Shown here in pieces: positions 1 through 5,327 of a DNA stretch of 6,586 nucleotides. Every line of letters begins with the position of its first letter. Within the stretch, counting starts at the first letter, position 1. The DNA comes from Ignavibacteria bacterium (GTDB lineage Bacteria > Bacteroidota > Ignavibacteria > Tepidaquicellales > OLB5): NCBI GenBank assembly GCA_030835005.1, contig JAUQWT010000180.1, forward strand, positions 1 through 6,586. The letters run 5' to 3'. The position numbers and the translations under genes were made by a program. The notes under the pieces are model-generated. The model was given only the letters and a program-made list of their open reading frames with translations, did not search any database and had not been told where the DNA came from.

Positions 1-399
1 GAGAAAATGCCCCTTGAAGATAATACCGCTGATGTTGTAGTAAGCAATTGCGTGCTTAATCTCGTACCAAACAAAGCTAACGCTTTCAGGGAAATTTACA
101 GAATAACTAAACCCGGCGGACATTTTTCAATCAGTGATATAGTTTTAACTGGCGAAGTACCGCCGCAATTGAAGGCAGCAGCAACAATGTATGCAGGCTG
201 TGTATCCGGAGCAGTGCAGAAAGAAGAATATCTGAACATTGTCAAAAATGCCGGTTTCAAAAACGTAACAGTTCAGAAAGAGAAGTTAATTACAATTCCT
301 GACCAAATTCTGTTGGATTATATGACAATAGAAGAAGCAAAACAGTTTGTAAGATCAGGTTTTGGAATATTCAGCATCACAGTTTACGCAGAAAAATAA
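1..399 (+). CDS. arsM: Arsenite S-adenosylmethionine methyltransferase, C-terminal part (5' end outside window)
   Basis: This is the C-terminal 132 residues of an ArsM-type methyltransferase, which transfers methyl groups from S-adenosylmethionine to trivalent arsenic in the cytoplasm. The frame is open to base 1 (Glu-Lys before the first Met), and that Met lies inside the Rossmann fold, so the gene starts upstream of the window. Visible family marks are the SNCVLNL motif (Cys codon at 49-51), the KPGG turn followed by SISDIV, and the YAGCVSGA-QKEEYL segment, whose Cys (codon 199-201) matches a conserved arsenic-binding cysteine of ArsM. The tail after GFKNVTV has no further cysteine, unlike the algal enzyme, which has one near its C terminus. 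The stop is 3 bp before the next ORF, an ACR3 arsenite permease, which strongly supports an ars operon. A generic class I methyltransferase is possible from the fold alone, but the Cys motifs and the neighbour argue against it. Confidence 0.88.
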   Translation, partial: EKMPLEDNTADVVVSNCVLNLVPNKANAFREIYRITKPGGHFSISDIVLTGEVPPQLKAAATMYAGCVSGAVQKEEYLNIVKNAGFKNVTVQKEKLITIPDQILLDYMTIEEAKQFVRSGFGIFSITVYAEK

Positions 400-402
400 T
401 CA

Positions 403-1542
403 ATGAATCTAAACACCCTCCCCTTTGGGGACGGTAGGGGTGCGGCCTTGTCATCAACTAACTGCTCCAAAGGAGCCCATTTGGGTAATCCAACATCACG
501 CAAACATTTAAGCTTCTTAGATAGATTTCTTACTCTATGGATATTCCTTGCAATGGGCATTGGCGTAGGGCTTGGATACTTTATACCCGGAACAGCGGAT
601 TTTGTAAACTCATTTTCATCGGGCACAACTAATATCCCGATCGCTATCGGACTTATACTCATGATGTATCCTCCGCTTGCGAAAGTGAAATATGAAGAGC
701 TTGGCAAGATCTTCAGAAATATAAAAATTCTTTCACTCTCGCTGCTCATGAATTGGGTCATTGGTCCAATTTTAATGTTTCTGCTTGCGATAATTTTCCT
801 GCGCGATATGCCGGGTTACATGATAGGGCTGATTATGATAGGCATTGCCCGATGCATTGCAATGGTTATTGTGTGGAATGAACTTGCAGAAGGCAATCGT
901 GAATATGCCGCGGGACTCGTCGCATTCAACAGCATATTCCAGGTTCTGTTTTACAGCCTGTTTGCATGGATATTCATTACGATCCTTCCGCCTTATTTTG
1001 GGGTTGGCGGGCTTGCTGTTGATATCAGCATCGGGCAGATTGCAGAAAGTGTATTTATTTATCTTGGAATTCCGTTCATTGCGGGATTTCTGAGCAGGTT
1101 TCTATTGATAAGATTAAAAGGAAAAGATTGGTATGAAACCGTCTTTGTTCCTAAGATAAGCCCCATTACTTTAATTGCACTGTTATTTACGATTATTGCA
1201 ATGTTCAGTCTTAAAGGAGAGCTGATCGTCCAGATACCCCTTGATGTAGTAAGAATTGCAATCCCTCTCTTAATTTATTTTGCTATAATGTTCCTCATAA
1301 CATTCCTGATTGGTAAAAAGCTCGGAGCAGATTATTCACAGAACGCAGCCTTATCTTTTACCGCAGCGGGCAATAATTTCGAGCTTGCAATCGCCGTATC
1401 AATTGGAGTATTCGGCATTAATAGCCCACAAGCTTTTGCCGGTGTTATTGGTCCCCTTGTTGAAGTACCGGCGCTCATTGCACTGGTTAATGTTGCTTTT
1501 TGGCTTAAAAGGAAGTATTACTCTCAATCGGTGTTGGATTGA
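403..1542 (+). CDS. acr3: ACR3-family arsenite efflux permease
   Basis: This is an inner-membrane arsenite exporter of the ACR3 (BART superfamily) type, with about ten hydrophobic segments from residue 40 to 368. Hallmarks are SFLDRFLTLWIFLAMGIGVG (37-56), the GIARCIAMVIVWN motif with the essential Cys at 151, FNSIFQ (175-180), and AAGNNFELAIAV with the conserved Glu at 327. From memory, the functional residues of Corynebacterium Acr3-1 are Cys129 and Glu305. Their spacing of 176 is identical here and the offset is 22, which suggests an extra N-terminal stretch. The family core starts near residue 34, and residues 4-28 are encoded by a palindromic repeat-like element. The real start could be TTG 481 (353 aa); ATG 403 is kept as the first available start, 3 bp after arsM. 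The last residues (about 374-379) also come from a repeat. Family assignment is very secure; the termini are not. Confidence 0.95.
   Translation: MNLNTLPFGDGRGAALSSTNCSKGAHLGNPTSRKHLSFLDRFLTLWIFLAMGIGVGLGYFIPGTADFVNSFSSGTTNIPIAIGLILMMYPPLAKVKYEELGKIFRNIKILSLSLLMNWVIGPILMFLLAIIFLRDMPGYMIGLIMIGIARCIAMVIVWNELAEGNREYAAGLVAFNSIFQVLFYSLFAWIFITILPPYFGVGGLAVDISIGQIAESVFIYLGIPFIAGFLSRFLLIRLKGKDWYETVFVPKISPITLIALLFTIIAMFSLKGELIVQIPLDVVRIAIPLLIYFAIMFLITFLIGKKLGADYSQNAALSFTAAGNNFELAIAVSIGVFGINSPQAFAGVIGPLVEVPALIALVNVAFWLKRKYYSQSVLD
414..485. repeat. Short palindromic repeat-like element inside the 5' end of the ACR3 ORF
   Basis: The stretch is much more GC-rich than its surroundings and is built from small inverted repeats: CCCC-ttt-GGGG (420-430), an outer CACCC/GGGTG pair (414-418 with 438-442), CTCC-aaa-GGAG (465-475) and CCCA-tt-TGGG (476-485). 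Translated, it gives a low-complexity Gly/Ser/Pro tail unlike the rest of the permease. From memory, C-run/TTT/G-run elements of this style are dispersed in intergenic regions of Bacteroidota and related genomes. Only this copy is visible here, so its repetitive nature is inferred from style. Confidence 0.5.
469..475 (+). promoter_or_regulatory. Shine-Dalgarno-like AAAGGAG before an alternative TTG start of ACR3
   Basis: AAAGGAG lies 5 nt upstream of an in-frame TTG at 481-483. Starting there removes 26 residues and leaves a 353-residue protein, nearer the usual ACR3 length. The motif is also part of the CTCC-aaa-GGAG inverted repeat, so it may be a ribosome site only by coincidence. Most other genes in the window lack a clear Shine-Dalgarno sequence, so its presence is not decisive. 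Confidence 0.3.
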
Positions 1543-1558
1543 GCGAAGTCAAAATCCT
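1521..1558. repeat. Palindromic repeat-like element across the ACR3 stop codon
   Basis: CTCAATC (1523-1529) and GATTGAG (1537-1543) form a perfect 7-bp inverted repeat with a 7-nt loop. The ACR3 stop TGA (1540-1542) lies in the right arm. An alternative pairing joins GGATT (1536-1540) to AATCC (1553-1557) around GAGCGAAGTC. The core TTGAGCGAAGTC resembles, from memory, dispersed intergenic palindromes of Bacteroidota-type genomes. There is no U-run after it, so a simple intrinsic terminator is not supported, although a 3'-end-protecting hairpin is possible. Confidence 0.45.
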
Positions 1559-1689
1559 TATCTTTGTTGGCACAAAATCCCTGATAAATCGGTTCCAAAA
1601 ATAATGAAAAAAGTATCATTGAATGATACGCATAGCTCAAATATTCCTTATATCTTTGTCTATTAAGTAATACTAATAATAATTATATT
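1559..1689 (+). promoter_or_regulatory. Candidate recA promoter region
   Basis: TATCTTTG occurs twice, at 1559-1566 and 1651-1658. Both copies fit the TAnnTTTG -7 element known in Bacteroidota. The first has a TTG at 1534-1536, 22 nt upstream, within the 17-23 nt range of the Flavobacterium-type consensus. The second has no well-spaced TTG. A sigma70-style alternative is TTGTCT (1656-1661) with TAATTA (1680-1685), spacer 18. No familiar LexA box was recognised. These motifs are short and the region is AT-rich. Confidence 0.25.
1613..1629. other. Perfect inverted repeat upstream of recA
   Basis: GTATCATT and AATGATAC flank a single G, giving 8-bp perfectly symmetric arms. As RNA it would be a 6-bp stem with a 5-nt loop. 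It lies 101 bp before the recA ATG and has no following U-run. It could be an operator half-site pair, a weak hairpin ending the ars transcript, or chance. Confidence 0.35.
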
Positions 1690-1730
1690 CGCTAAAATCA
1701 CAACCAATAAAGTAGAAAGGTTTCACCATT

Positions 1731-2804
1731 ATGGCAGATAACGAAAAACTGCGGTCATTGCAGATTGCTATTGACCAGATCGAAAAGTCACACGGAAAAG
1801 GCTCAATTATGAAGCTTGGAGACGGTGTTATAAACAAGGTCGATGCGATCTCAACAAGCTCTATTTCGCTGGATGCAGCCTTAGGCATAGGCGGAATCCC
1901 AAGAGGCAGAATAACCGAGATTTACGGACCAGAATCATCAGGCAAAACTACTATCAGTCTCCATGTAATTGCAGAGGCTCAAAAGCGGGGCGGACTTGCA
2001 GCGTTTATAGATACCGAACATGCCCTTGATATTGGATACGCAAAAAAACTTGGTGTCGATGTTGAGAACTTATTGATCTCTCAGCCCGAGTATGGCGAAC
2101 AGGCACTGGAGATCGTTGAGACTCTTGTTCGAAGCAATGCATTAGATATAATTGTGCTTGATTCAGTTGCAGCGCTCACTCCAAGAGCCGAAATTGAAGG
2201 TGAAATGGGTGACTCACACATGGGCTTACAGGCAAGACTTATGTCTCAGGCGCTCAGGAAGCTTACAGCTGCCGTATCTAAATCAAATATCGCACTGATG
2301 TTCACAAACCAGCTTCGCGATAAGATAGGCGTGATGTTTGGCAGCCCTGAAACAACTACCGGCGGCAAGGCTTTGAAGTTTTATGCATCGGTTAGACTTG
2401 ATGTCCGCAGGATAGCGCAGATAAAAGACGGCACAAACGTTATTGGCAACAGGACGAAGGTAAAAGTTGTTAAAAACAAGGTTGCTCCTCCTTTCAAGGA
2501 AGTTGAATTTGATATTATGTATAATGAGGGGATCTCGAAAATAGGAGACTTGGTTGATTGCGCAGTTGATATGGAGATCATCAAGAAATCAGGTGCGTGG
2601 TTTGCATATGGCGAGCAGAGGATGCAGGGCAGAGAAGGCGTTAAGAATTACTTACTTGAAAATCCCAAATTGCTCGAAAAACTTAACCACGATGTAAGGG
2701 AGCAAATGGGAATGGAAGTTCCGCCTGCTTCTAAAGACACTGCCACAATCGGAGCAGCAACCAATGGTTCTGAAATTAAATCAAAAGAAAAAGCCAAGAA
2801 GTAG
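1731..2804 (+). CDS. recA: RecA recombinase
   Basis: This is the DNA-dependent ATPase that forms filaments on single-stranded DNA, carries out homologous pairing and strand exchange, and triggers LexA-type repressor self-cleavage. It has 357 residues, a normal full length. The N-terminal helix (about 5-25) carries the KSHGKGSIMKLG stretch. Walker A is GPESSGKT (66-73), and the catalytic-Glu region follows at FIDTEHALD (92-100). Walker B is IIVLDSVAAL (140-149). Loop L1 is around EGEMGDSHMG (156-165), and loop L2 starts in TNQLRDKIGVMFG (192-204) and runs through PETTTGGKALKF (206-217). The C-terminal domain includes SGAWFAYG (287-294) and ends in a Lys/Glu-rich tail. ATG 1731 has AGAAAGG at 1714-1720, 10 nt upstream, the best ribosome site among the clear starts here. 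recX follows after 53 bp. No key residue appears to be missing. Confidence 0.99.
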   Translation: MADNEKLRSLQIAIDQIEKSHGKGSIMKLGDGVINKVDAISTSSISLDAALGIGGIPRGRITEIYGPESSGKTTISLHVIAEAQKRGGLAAFIDTEHALDIGYAKKLGVDVENLLISQPEYGEQALEIVETLVRSNALDIIVLDSVAALTPRAEIEGEMGDSHMGLQARLMSQALRKLTAAVSKSNIALMFTNQLRDKIGVMFGSPETTTGGKALKFYASVRLDVRRIAQIKDGTNVIGNRTKVKVVKNKVAPPFKEVEFDIMYNEGISKIGDLVDCAVDMEIIKKSGAWFAYGEQRMQGREGVKNYLLENPKLLEKLNHDVREQMGMEVPPASKDTATIGAATNGSEIKSKEKAKK

Positions 2805-2857
2805 AATCCTGGCGATGGGGCATAATAACAAATATTGGAATTGAACTATATTGATTT

Positions 2858-3487
2858 ATGCTCATTACAAAAATAGAACGTCAGAAAAAGGACAGAAAGA
2901 GATATAATCTGTACCTTGACGATGAATTTTACTGCGGCTTGTATGACGATACTATTTTGAAATTCGGTATAGCTTCGGGTGACGAGTTATCAGCAGCAAA
3001 GATCGAAGAGATCAAGGGTTTTGATGAATATATGTACGGTAAGAAAATAGCTTTTAATTTTCTTTCTTACCGGATAAGAACTGTTTCGGAGATCAGAAAA
3101 AAACTTCATTCAAAAAAGATCTCAGTGGCCTCTATTGAAAAGATCGTAAATCATTTAAGTGAACTTGGACTGATTAATGATGCTGAATTTGCCAGGCAGC
3201 TTGTGAATGAAAAGATAAAGAGAAACCCTGTAGGGAAAAAAGTACTCAGGCAGAAACTTTTTGAAAAGGGAATCCCGGCGGGAATTGCAGAAGAAGTGAT
3301 CGTGAGTGTCCTTGAAGAAACTGATGAAAGTTCGCTTGCAGCATTATGCTTTGAAAAGTATTATACTAAGCTGAAATCAAAAACTGATGACATTAATGAA
3401 AAGAAACGAAAGGTGTTCGACTATCTTATGAGAAAAGGGTTCGATTACCATGTGATAAACGATATAATCAGGGAAAGAATTAAATGA
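2858..3487 (+). CDS. recX: RecX regulatory protein
   Basis: RecX binds RecA and RecA-DNA filaments and modulates filament extension and ATPase activity. The 209-residue protein has the family's all-helical three-repeat plan: a basic N-terminal segment (LITKIERQKKDRKRYNLYLD, 2-21), then the first repeat around AFNFLSYRIRTVSEIRKKL (65-83). The second includes HLSELGLINDAEFARQ (99-114) and the RNPVGKKVLRQKL stretch (122-134), and the last is KVFDYLMRKGFDYHVINDII (185-204). Strong sequence agreement, together with the position 53 bp downstream of recA on the same strand, makes the assignment secure. The start has no visible Shine-Dalgarno and sits in an AT-rich leader. Two upstream Mets are absent, so ATG 2858 is the natural choice. 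The stop codon lies inside a perfect hairpin. Confidence 0.95.
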   Translation: MLITKIERQKKDRKRYNLYLDDEFYCGLYDDTILKFGIASGDELSAAKIEEIKGFDEYMYGKKIAFNFLSYRIRTVSEIRKKLHSKKISVASIEKIVNHLSELGLINDAEFARQLVNEKIKRNPVGKKVLRQKLFEKGIPAGIAEEVIVSVLEETDESSLAALCFEKYYTKLKSKTDDINEKKRKVFDYLMRKGFDYHVINDIIRERIK

Positions 3488-3500
3488 AAAAATTCATTTA
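3481..3500. other. Hairpin overlapping the recX stop codon
   Basis: TAAATGAA (3481-3488) and TTCATTTA (3493-3500) are perfectly complementary around an AAAA loop. The recX TGA (3485-3487) lies in the left arm, and the next ATG is 4 nt beyond the right arm. The stem is all A/U except for one G-C pair, so it is weak. It may attenuate or couple translation between recX and the downstream gene. Confidence 0.4.
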
Positions 3501-3503
3501 TTT

Positions 3504-4562
3504 ATGAAAACACCTTATTTAAGACAAACAAAGCAGCTAAGCGGAATTGCAAAGGTTTTTATACTTCTTATTCCAATACTAATCGTAGCCGGATTTGTTA
3601 CGTTCTTCACAGATGTTTTTATTGCTTTGATAATTTGCCTGTTATTCGCACTTGTTTTGAGTCCATTTGTTGATTTTATCCAGGGTCTTGGTATCGGCAG
3701 GTCATTTTCCATCCTGATAGTTTACGGTGTTATTGGAATTGCGCTATATTTTATTTTCAATTTAATAGCTCCAAGCTTCATTGAGCAAAGTAATTCGTTG
3801 CAGCAGTCTTACAAAGAATTTCAGGTTTCGGAAAAACTCAAGACTTCTGAAAAATGGATAGAGAAAAATGTTCCATACCTGAAAAAAGGTGATGTTGGCA
3901 AAGAAATTGAAACGACCATAAAATCCTCTTTTTCAAAAGCCGAAGATTTTATTTCAGGGGTTGTATCAACTGTGCTTTATATTATCATTATTCCGTTTAT
4001 AACATTCTTTATTTTAAGAGACAGACAAAGACTGAAAAATGGCCTGATTGGACTGGTTCCCAACAGGTACTTTGAAATGACGATAAATATCATTGATAAG
4101 ATCGAAATGCAGCTTAGTTCATACGTTAGGTCTTGGCTTCTTGATGCATTAATACTCGGCCTGCTTTCATTTGCCGGACTCTCAATTCTTGGAATCAATA
4201 ATGCAATTATTATCGGACTTGTGGCCGGAGCAGGCCACTTGATTCCTTATGCTGGTCCTGTGATTGGAGGTATCCCAGCGATTCTTATTTCCGTAATACA
4301 GTTCGGCGATTTCCACATGGTAATACCTATCGTAATTCTCTTTACTATCATTTATGTTCTGGATAGTTCATTCATACAGCCTTATCTTTTTTCTAAAGGA
4401 GCTGAAATGAATCCTATTGTGATAATTGCACTCATACTTATTGGCAACCAGATCCTGGGTGCTTTCGGCGCGTTGATCGCAATTCCTGTTGCAACAATCC
4501 TCAAGGTTAGCGCTAAAGAAACCATTAACGGATTCAGAAACTATAAGCTGGGATATTATTAA
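3504..4562 (+). CDS. AI-2E family transporter (PerM/YdiK-like membrane protein)
   Basis: This is a 352-residue polytopic inner-membrane protein of the AI-2E exporter family (PF01594). Members have been linked to autoinducer-2 export or Na+/H+ exchange, so the substrate here cannot be named. Two or three membrane segments occupy roughly 15-90, followed by a charged, partly amphipathic soluble stretch (about 92-150). The family-typical IIIPFITFFILRDRQRLK is at 161-178. YVRSWLLDALILGLLSFAGL (207-226), the GAGHLIPYAGPVIGGIPA box (242-259) and DSSFIQPYLFSKG (287-299) are present. MNPIVIIALILIGNQILGA (302-320) and GALIAIPVA (322-330) close the domain. It begins 16 bp after recX, so it is probably co-transcribed with recA-recX, although this coupling may be only positional. 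ATG 3504 lacks a clear Shine-Dalgarno; the upstream ATG at 3484 stops after seven codons. Confidence 0.93.
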   Translation: MKTPYLRQTKQLSGIAKVFILLIPILIVAGFVTFFTDVFIALIICLLFALVLSPFVDFIQGLGIGRSFSILIVYGVIGIALYFIFNLIAPSFIEQSNSLQQSYKEFQVSEKLKTSEKWIEKNVPYLKKGDVGKEIETTIKSSFSKAEDFISGVVSTVLYIIIIPFITFFILRDRQRLKNGLIGLVPNRYFEMTINIIDKIEMQLSSYVRSWLLDALILGLLSFAGLSILGINNAIIIGLVAGAGHLIPYAGPVIGGIPAILISVIQFGDFHMVIPIVILFTIIYVLDSSFIQPYLFSKGAEMNPIVIIALILIGNQILGAFGALIAIPVATILKVSAKETINGFRNYKLGYY

Positions 4563-4619
4563 GAATTTGTTTTGCAGGAAACGGTCACGACCGTTCTGAA
4601 GTAACTCTATGAATTTGTT
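4563..4619. repeat. Palindrome flanked by 9-bp direct repeats
   Basis: GAATTTGTT occurs at 4563-4571 and again at 4611-4619. Between them is a 39-bp segment containing AACGGTC-ac-GACCGTT (4580-4595), a perfect 7-bp inverted repeat. If two bases are bulged out, the pairing extends outward to CAG (4575-4577) and CTG (4596-4598). The inner segment is GC-richer than the AT-rich flanks. This is the layout of a tiny palindromic insertion with a target duplication, but a 9-bp repeat in AT-rich DNA may be chance. A weak terminator after the AI-2E gene is the alternative; no U-run follows directly. Confidence 0.4.
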
Positions 4620-4627
4620 AAACCTAA

Positions 4628-4633
4628 TATAAT
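4628..4633 (+). promoter_or_regulatory. Possible -10 element for the cysteine-cluster gene
   Basis: TATAAT lies 11 nt before the ATG at 4645, in a run of alternating A and T. No -35 element is correctly spaced. If used, the transcript would be nearly leaderless. AT-rich sequence makes a chance match likely. Confidence 0.18.
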
Positions 4634-4644
4634 ATATATATTTT

Positions 4645-5256
4645 ATGGTAATAAAGCTTAAGAATTCTTATCCAAGTATACACGGGCTTCCTGTAATCCA
4701 TTCTGTTGATACTGATATTTTTGATATAACTTATTTTATGAAATGTATGGAATGCACTTTCTGTAAAGACCAGTGCTGCGAGTGGGGAGCTGATATAGAT
4801 CTGGAAAACGTTGAAAGGATTATGAAACACAAAGATGAACTTGAAAAATTCACCGGAATAGATAGTGATAAATGGTTTGATAAAAGTGATATAAAGTCCG
4901 ATCATGAATATCCGGGTCATGATTATGTCAGAACTACTTATGATGAAGAAAAAGATTATTGCATCTTTCTTAATACTAAAAGCAGGGGATGCATGCTTCA
5001 TAGTTTTGCGCTTAATAAAGGGATTGATTATCACGAACTTAAGCCGTTTTTCTGTTCAATGTTCCCTGTCACTTATATGGAAGGTGTATTAATGACTCCG
5101 GAAGAAATTGACGAAAAACTTACGGTTTGCCTTGGCGATGGACCTACTCTATACCGCGGCTCGCGCGACGAATTGAAGTACTATTTCGGTGAAAAACTTG
5201 TTGCAGAACTTGATGAGGCTGAATTGTACTGGGTTGAGCAGAAAAAATCTGCTTAA
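4645..5256 (+). CDS. YkgJ-like cysteine-cluster protein of unknown function
   Basis: This is a 203-residue soluble protein with no signal peptide or membrane segment. Nine cysteines are arranged as C34-x2-C37-x2-C40-x3-C44-C45, then C106, C116, C137 (in ELKPFFCSMFP) and C162. An N-terminal cysteine cluster followed by spaced cysteines and a KPxxC-type motif is characteristic of YkgJ/CxxCxxCC-family proteins, which are thought to bind zinc or an Fe-S cluster. The metal and the reaction are not known from sequence. The middle (about 50-100) is rich in Asp, Glu and Lys and not recognised. It is separated from the upstream AI-2E gene by 82 bp and converges on the DUF1501 gene, so it is likely its own transcription unit. 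ATG 4645 has no Shine-Dalgarno. A later Met at residue 32 would leave the cysteine cluster at the extreme N terminus, but the longer form is preferred. Confidence 0.75.
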   Translation: MVIKLKNSYPSIHGLPVIHSVDTDIFDITYFMKCMECTFCKDQCCEWGADIDLENVERIMKHKDELEKFTGIDSDKWFDKSDIKSDHEYPGHDYVRTTYDEEKDYCIFLNTKSRGCMLHSFALNKGIDYHELKPFFCSMFPVTYMEGVLMTPEEIDEKLTVCLGDGPTLYRGSRDELKYYFGEKLVAELDEAELYWVEQKKSA

Positions 5257-5287
5257 TGAATGAATACATTCAAGATAGTTATCTTTT
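5257..5287. terminator. Tandem small hairpins between convergent genes, possible weak terminator
   Basis: TGAATG-aata-CATTCA (5257-5272) begins directly after the stop of the cysteine-cluster gene. AAGATA-gt-TATCTT (5272-5285) follows and runs into two more T residues. The second has the shape of a weak rho-independent terminator for the plus strand. The stems are short and A/U-rich, so efficiency would be modest. The remainder of the 71-bp gap is AT-rich with nothing else recognised. Confidence 0.4.
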
Positions 5288-5327
5288 ATACAATTGACTT
5301 TGTGTAACTTTCTATTTGTTTAACATT

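Noticed and set aside
384..761. Minus-strand open frame opposite the 5' part of ACR3
   Set aside because: It is antisense to a clearly recognised membrane protein, has no recognisable domain and no separate upstream signals.
1310..1666. 118-codon plus-strand frame overlapping the ACR3 3' end and the recA leader
   Set aside because: It is mostly an out-of-frame reading of ACR3 and shows no family resemblance; it gives no better explanation of the leader.
1543..1730. Riboswitch or small RNA in the recA leader
   Set aside because: Only one short stem and AT-rich linkers are visible; there is no recognisable riboswitch core and no compelling secondary structure.
3481..3510. Start at ATG 3484 overlapping the recX stop
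   Set aside because: The frame closes after seven codons (TGA at 3505-3507), so the AI-2E gene must start at 3504.
4624..5034. 136-codon minus-strand open frame opposite the cysteine-cluster gene
   Set aside because: It is rich in Ile, Phe and Lys as expected from reading AT-rich coding DNA backwards. The plus-strand protein has an ordered cysteine pattern and is clearly the real one.
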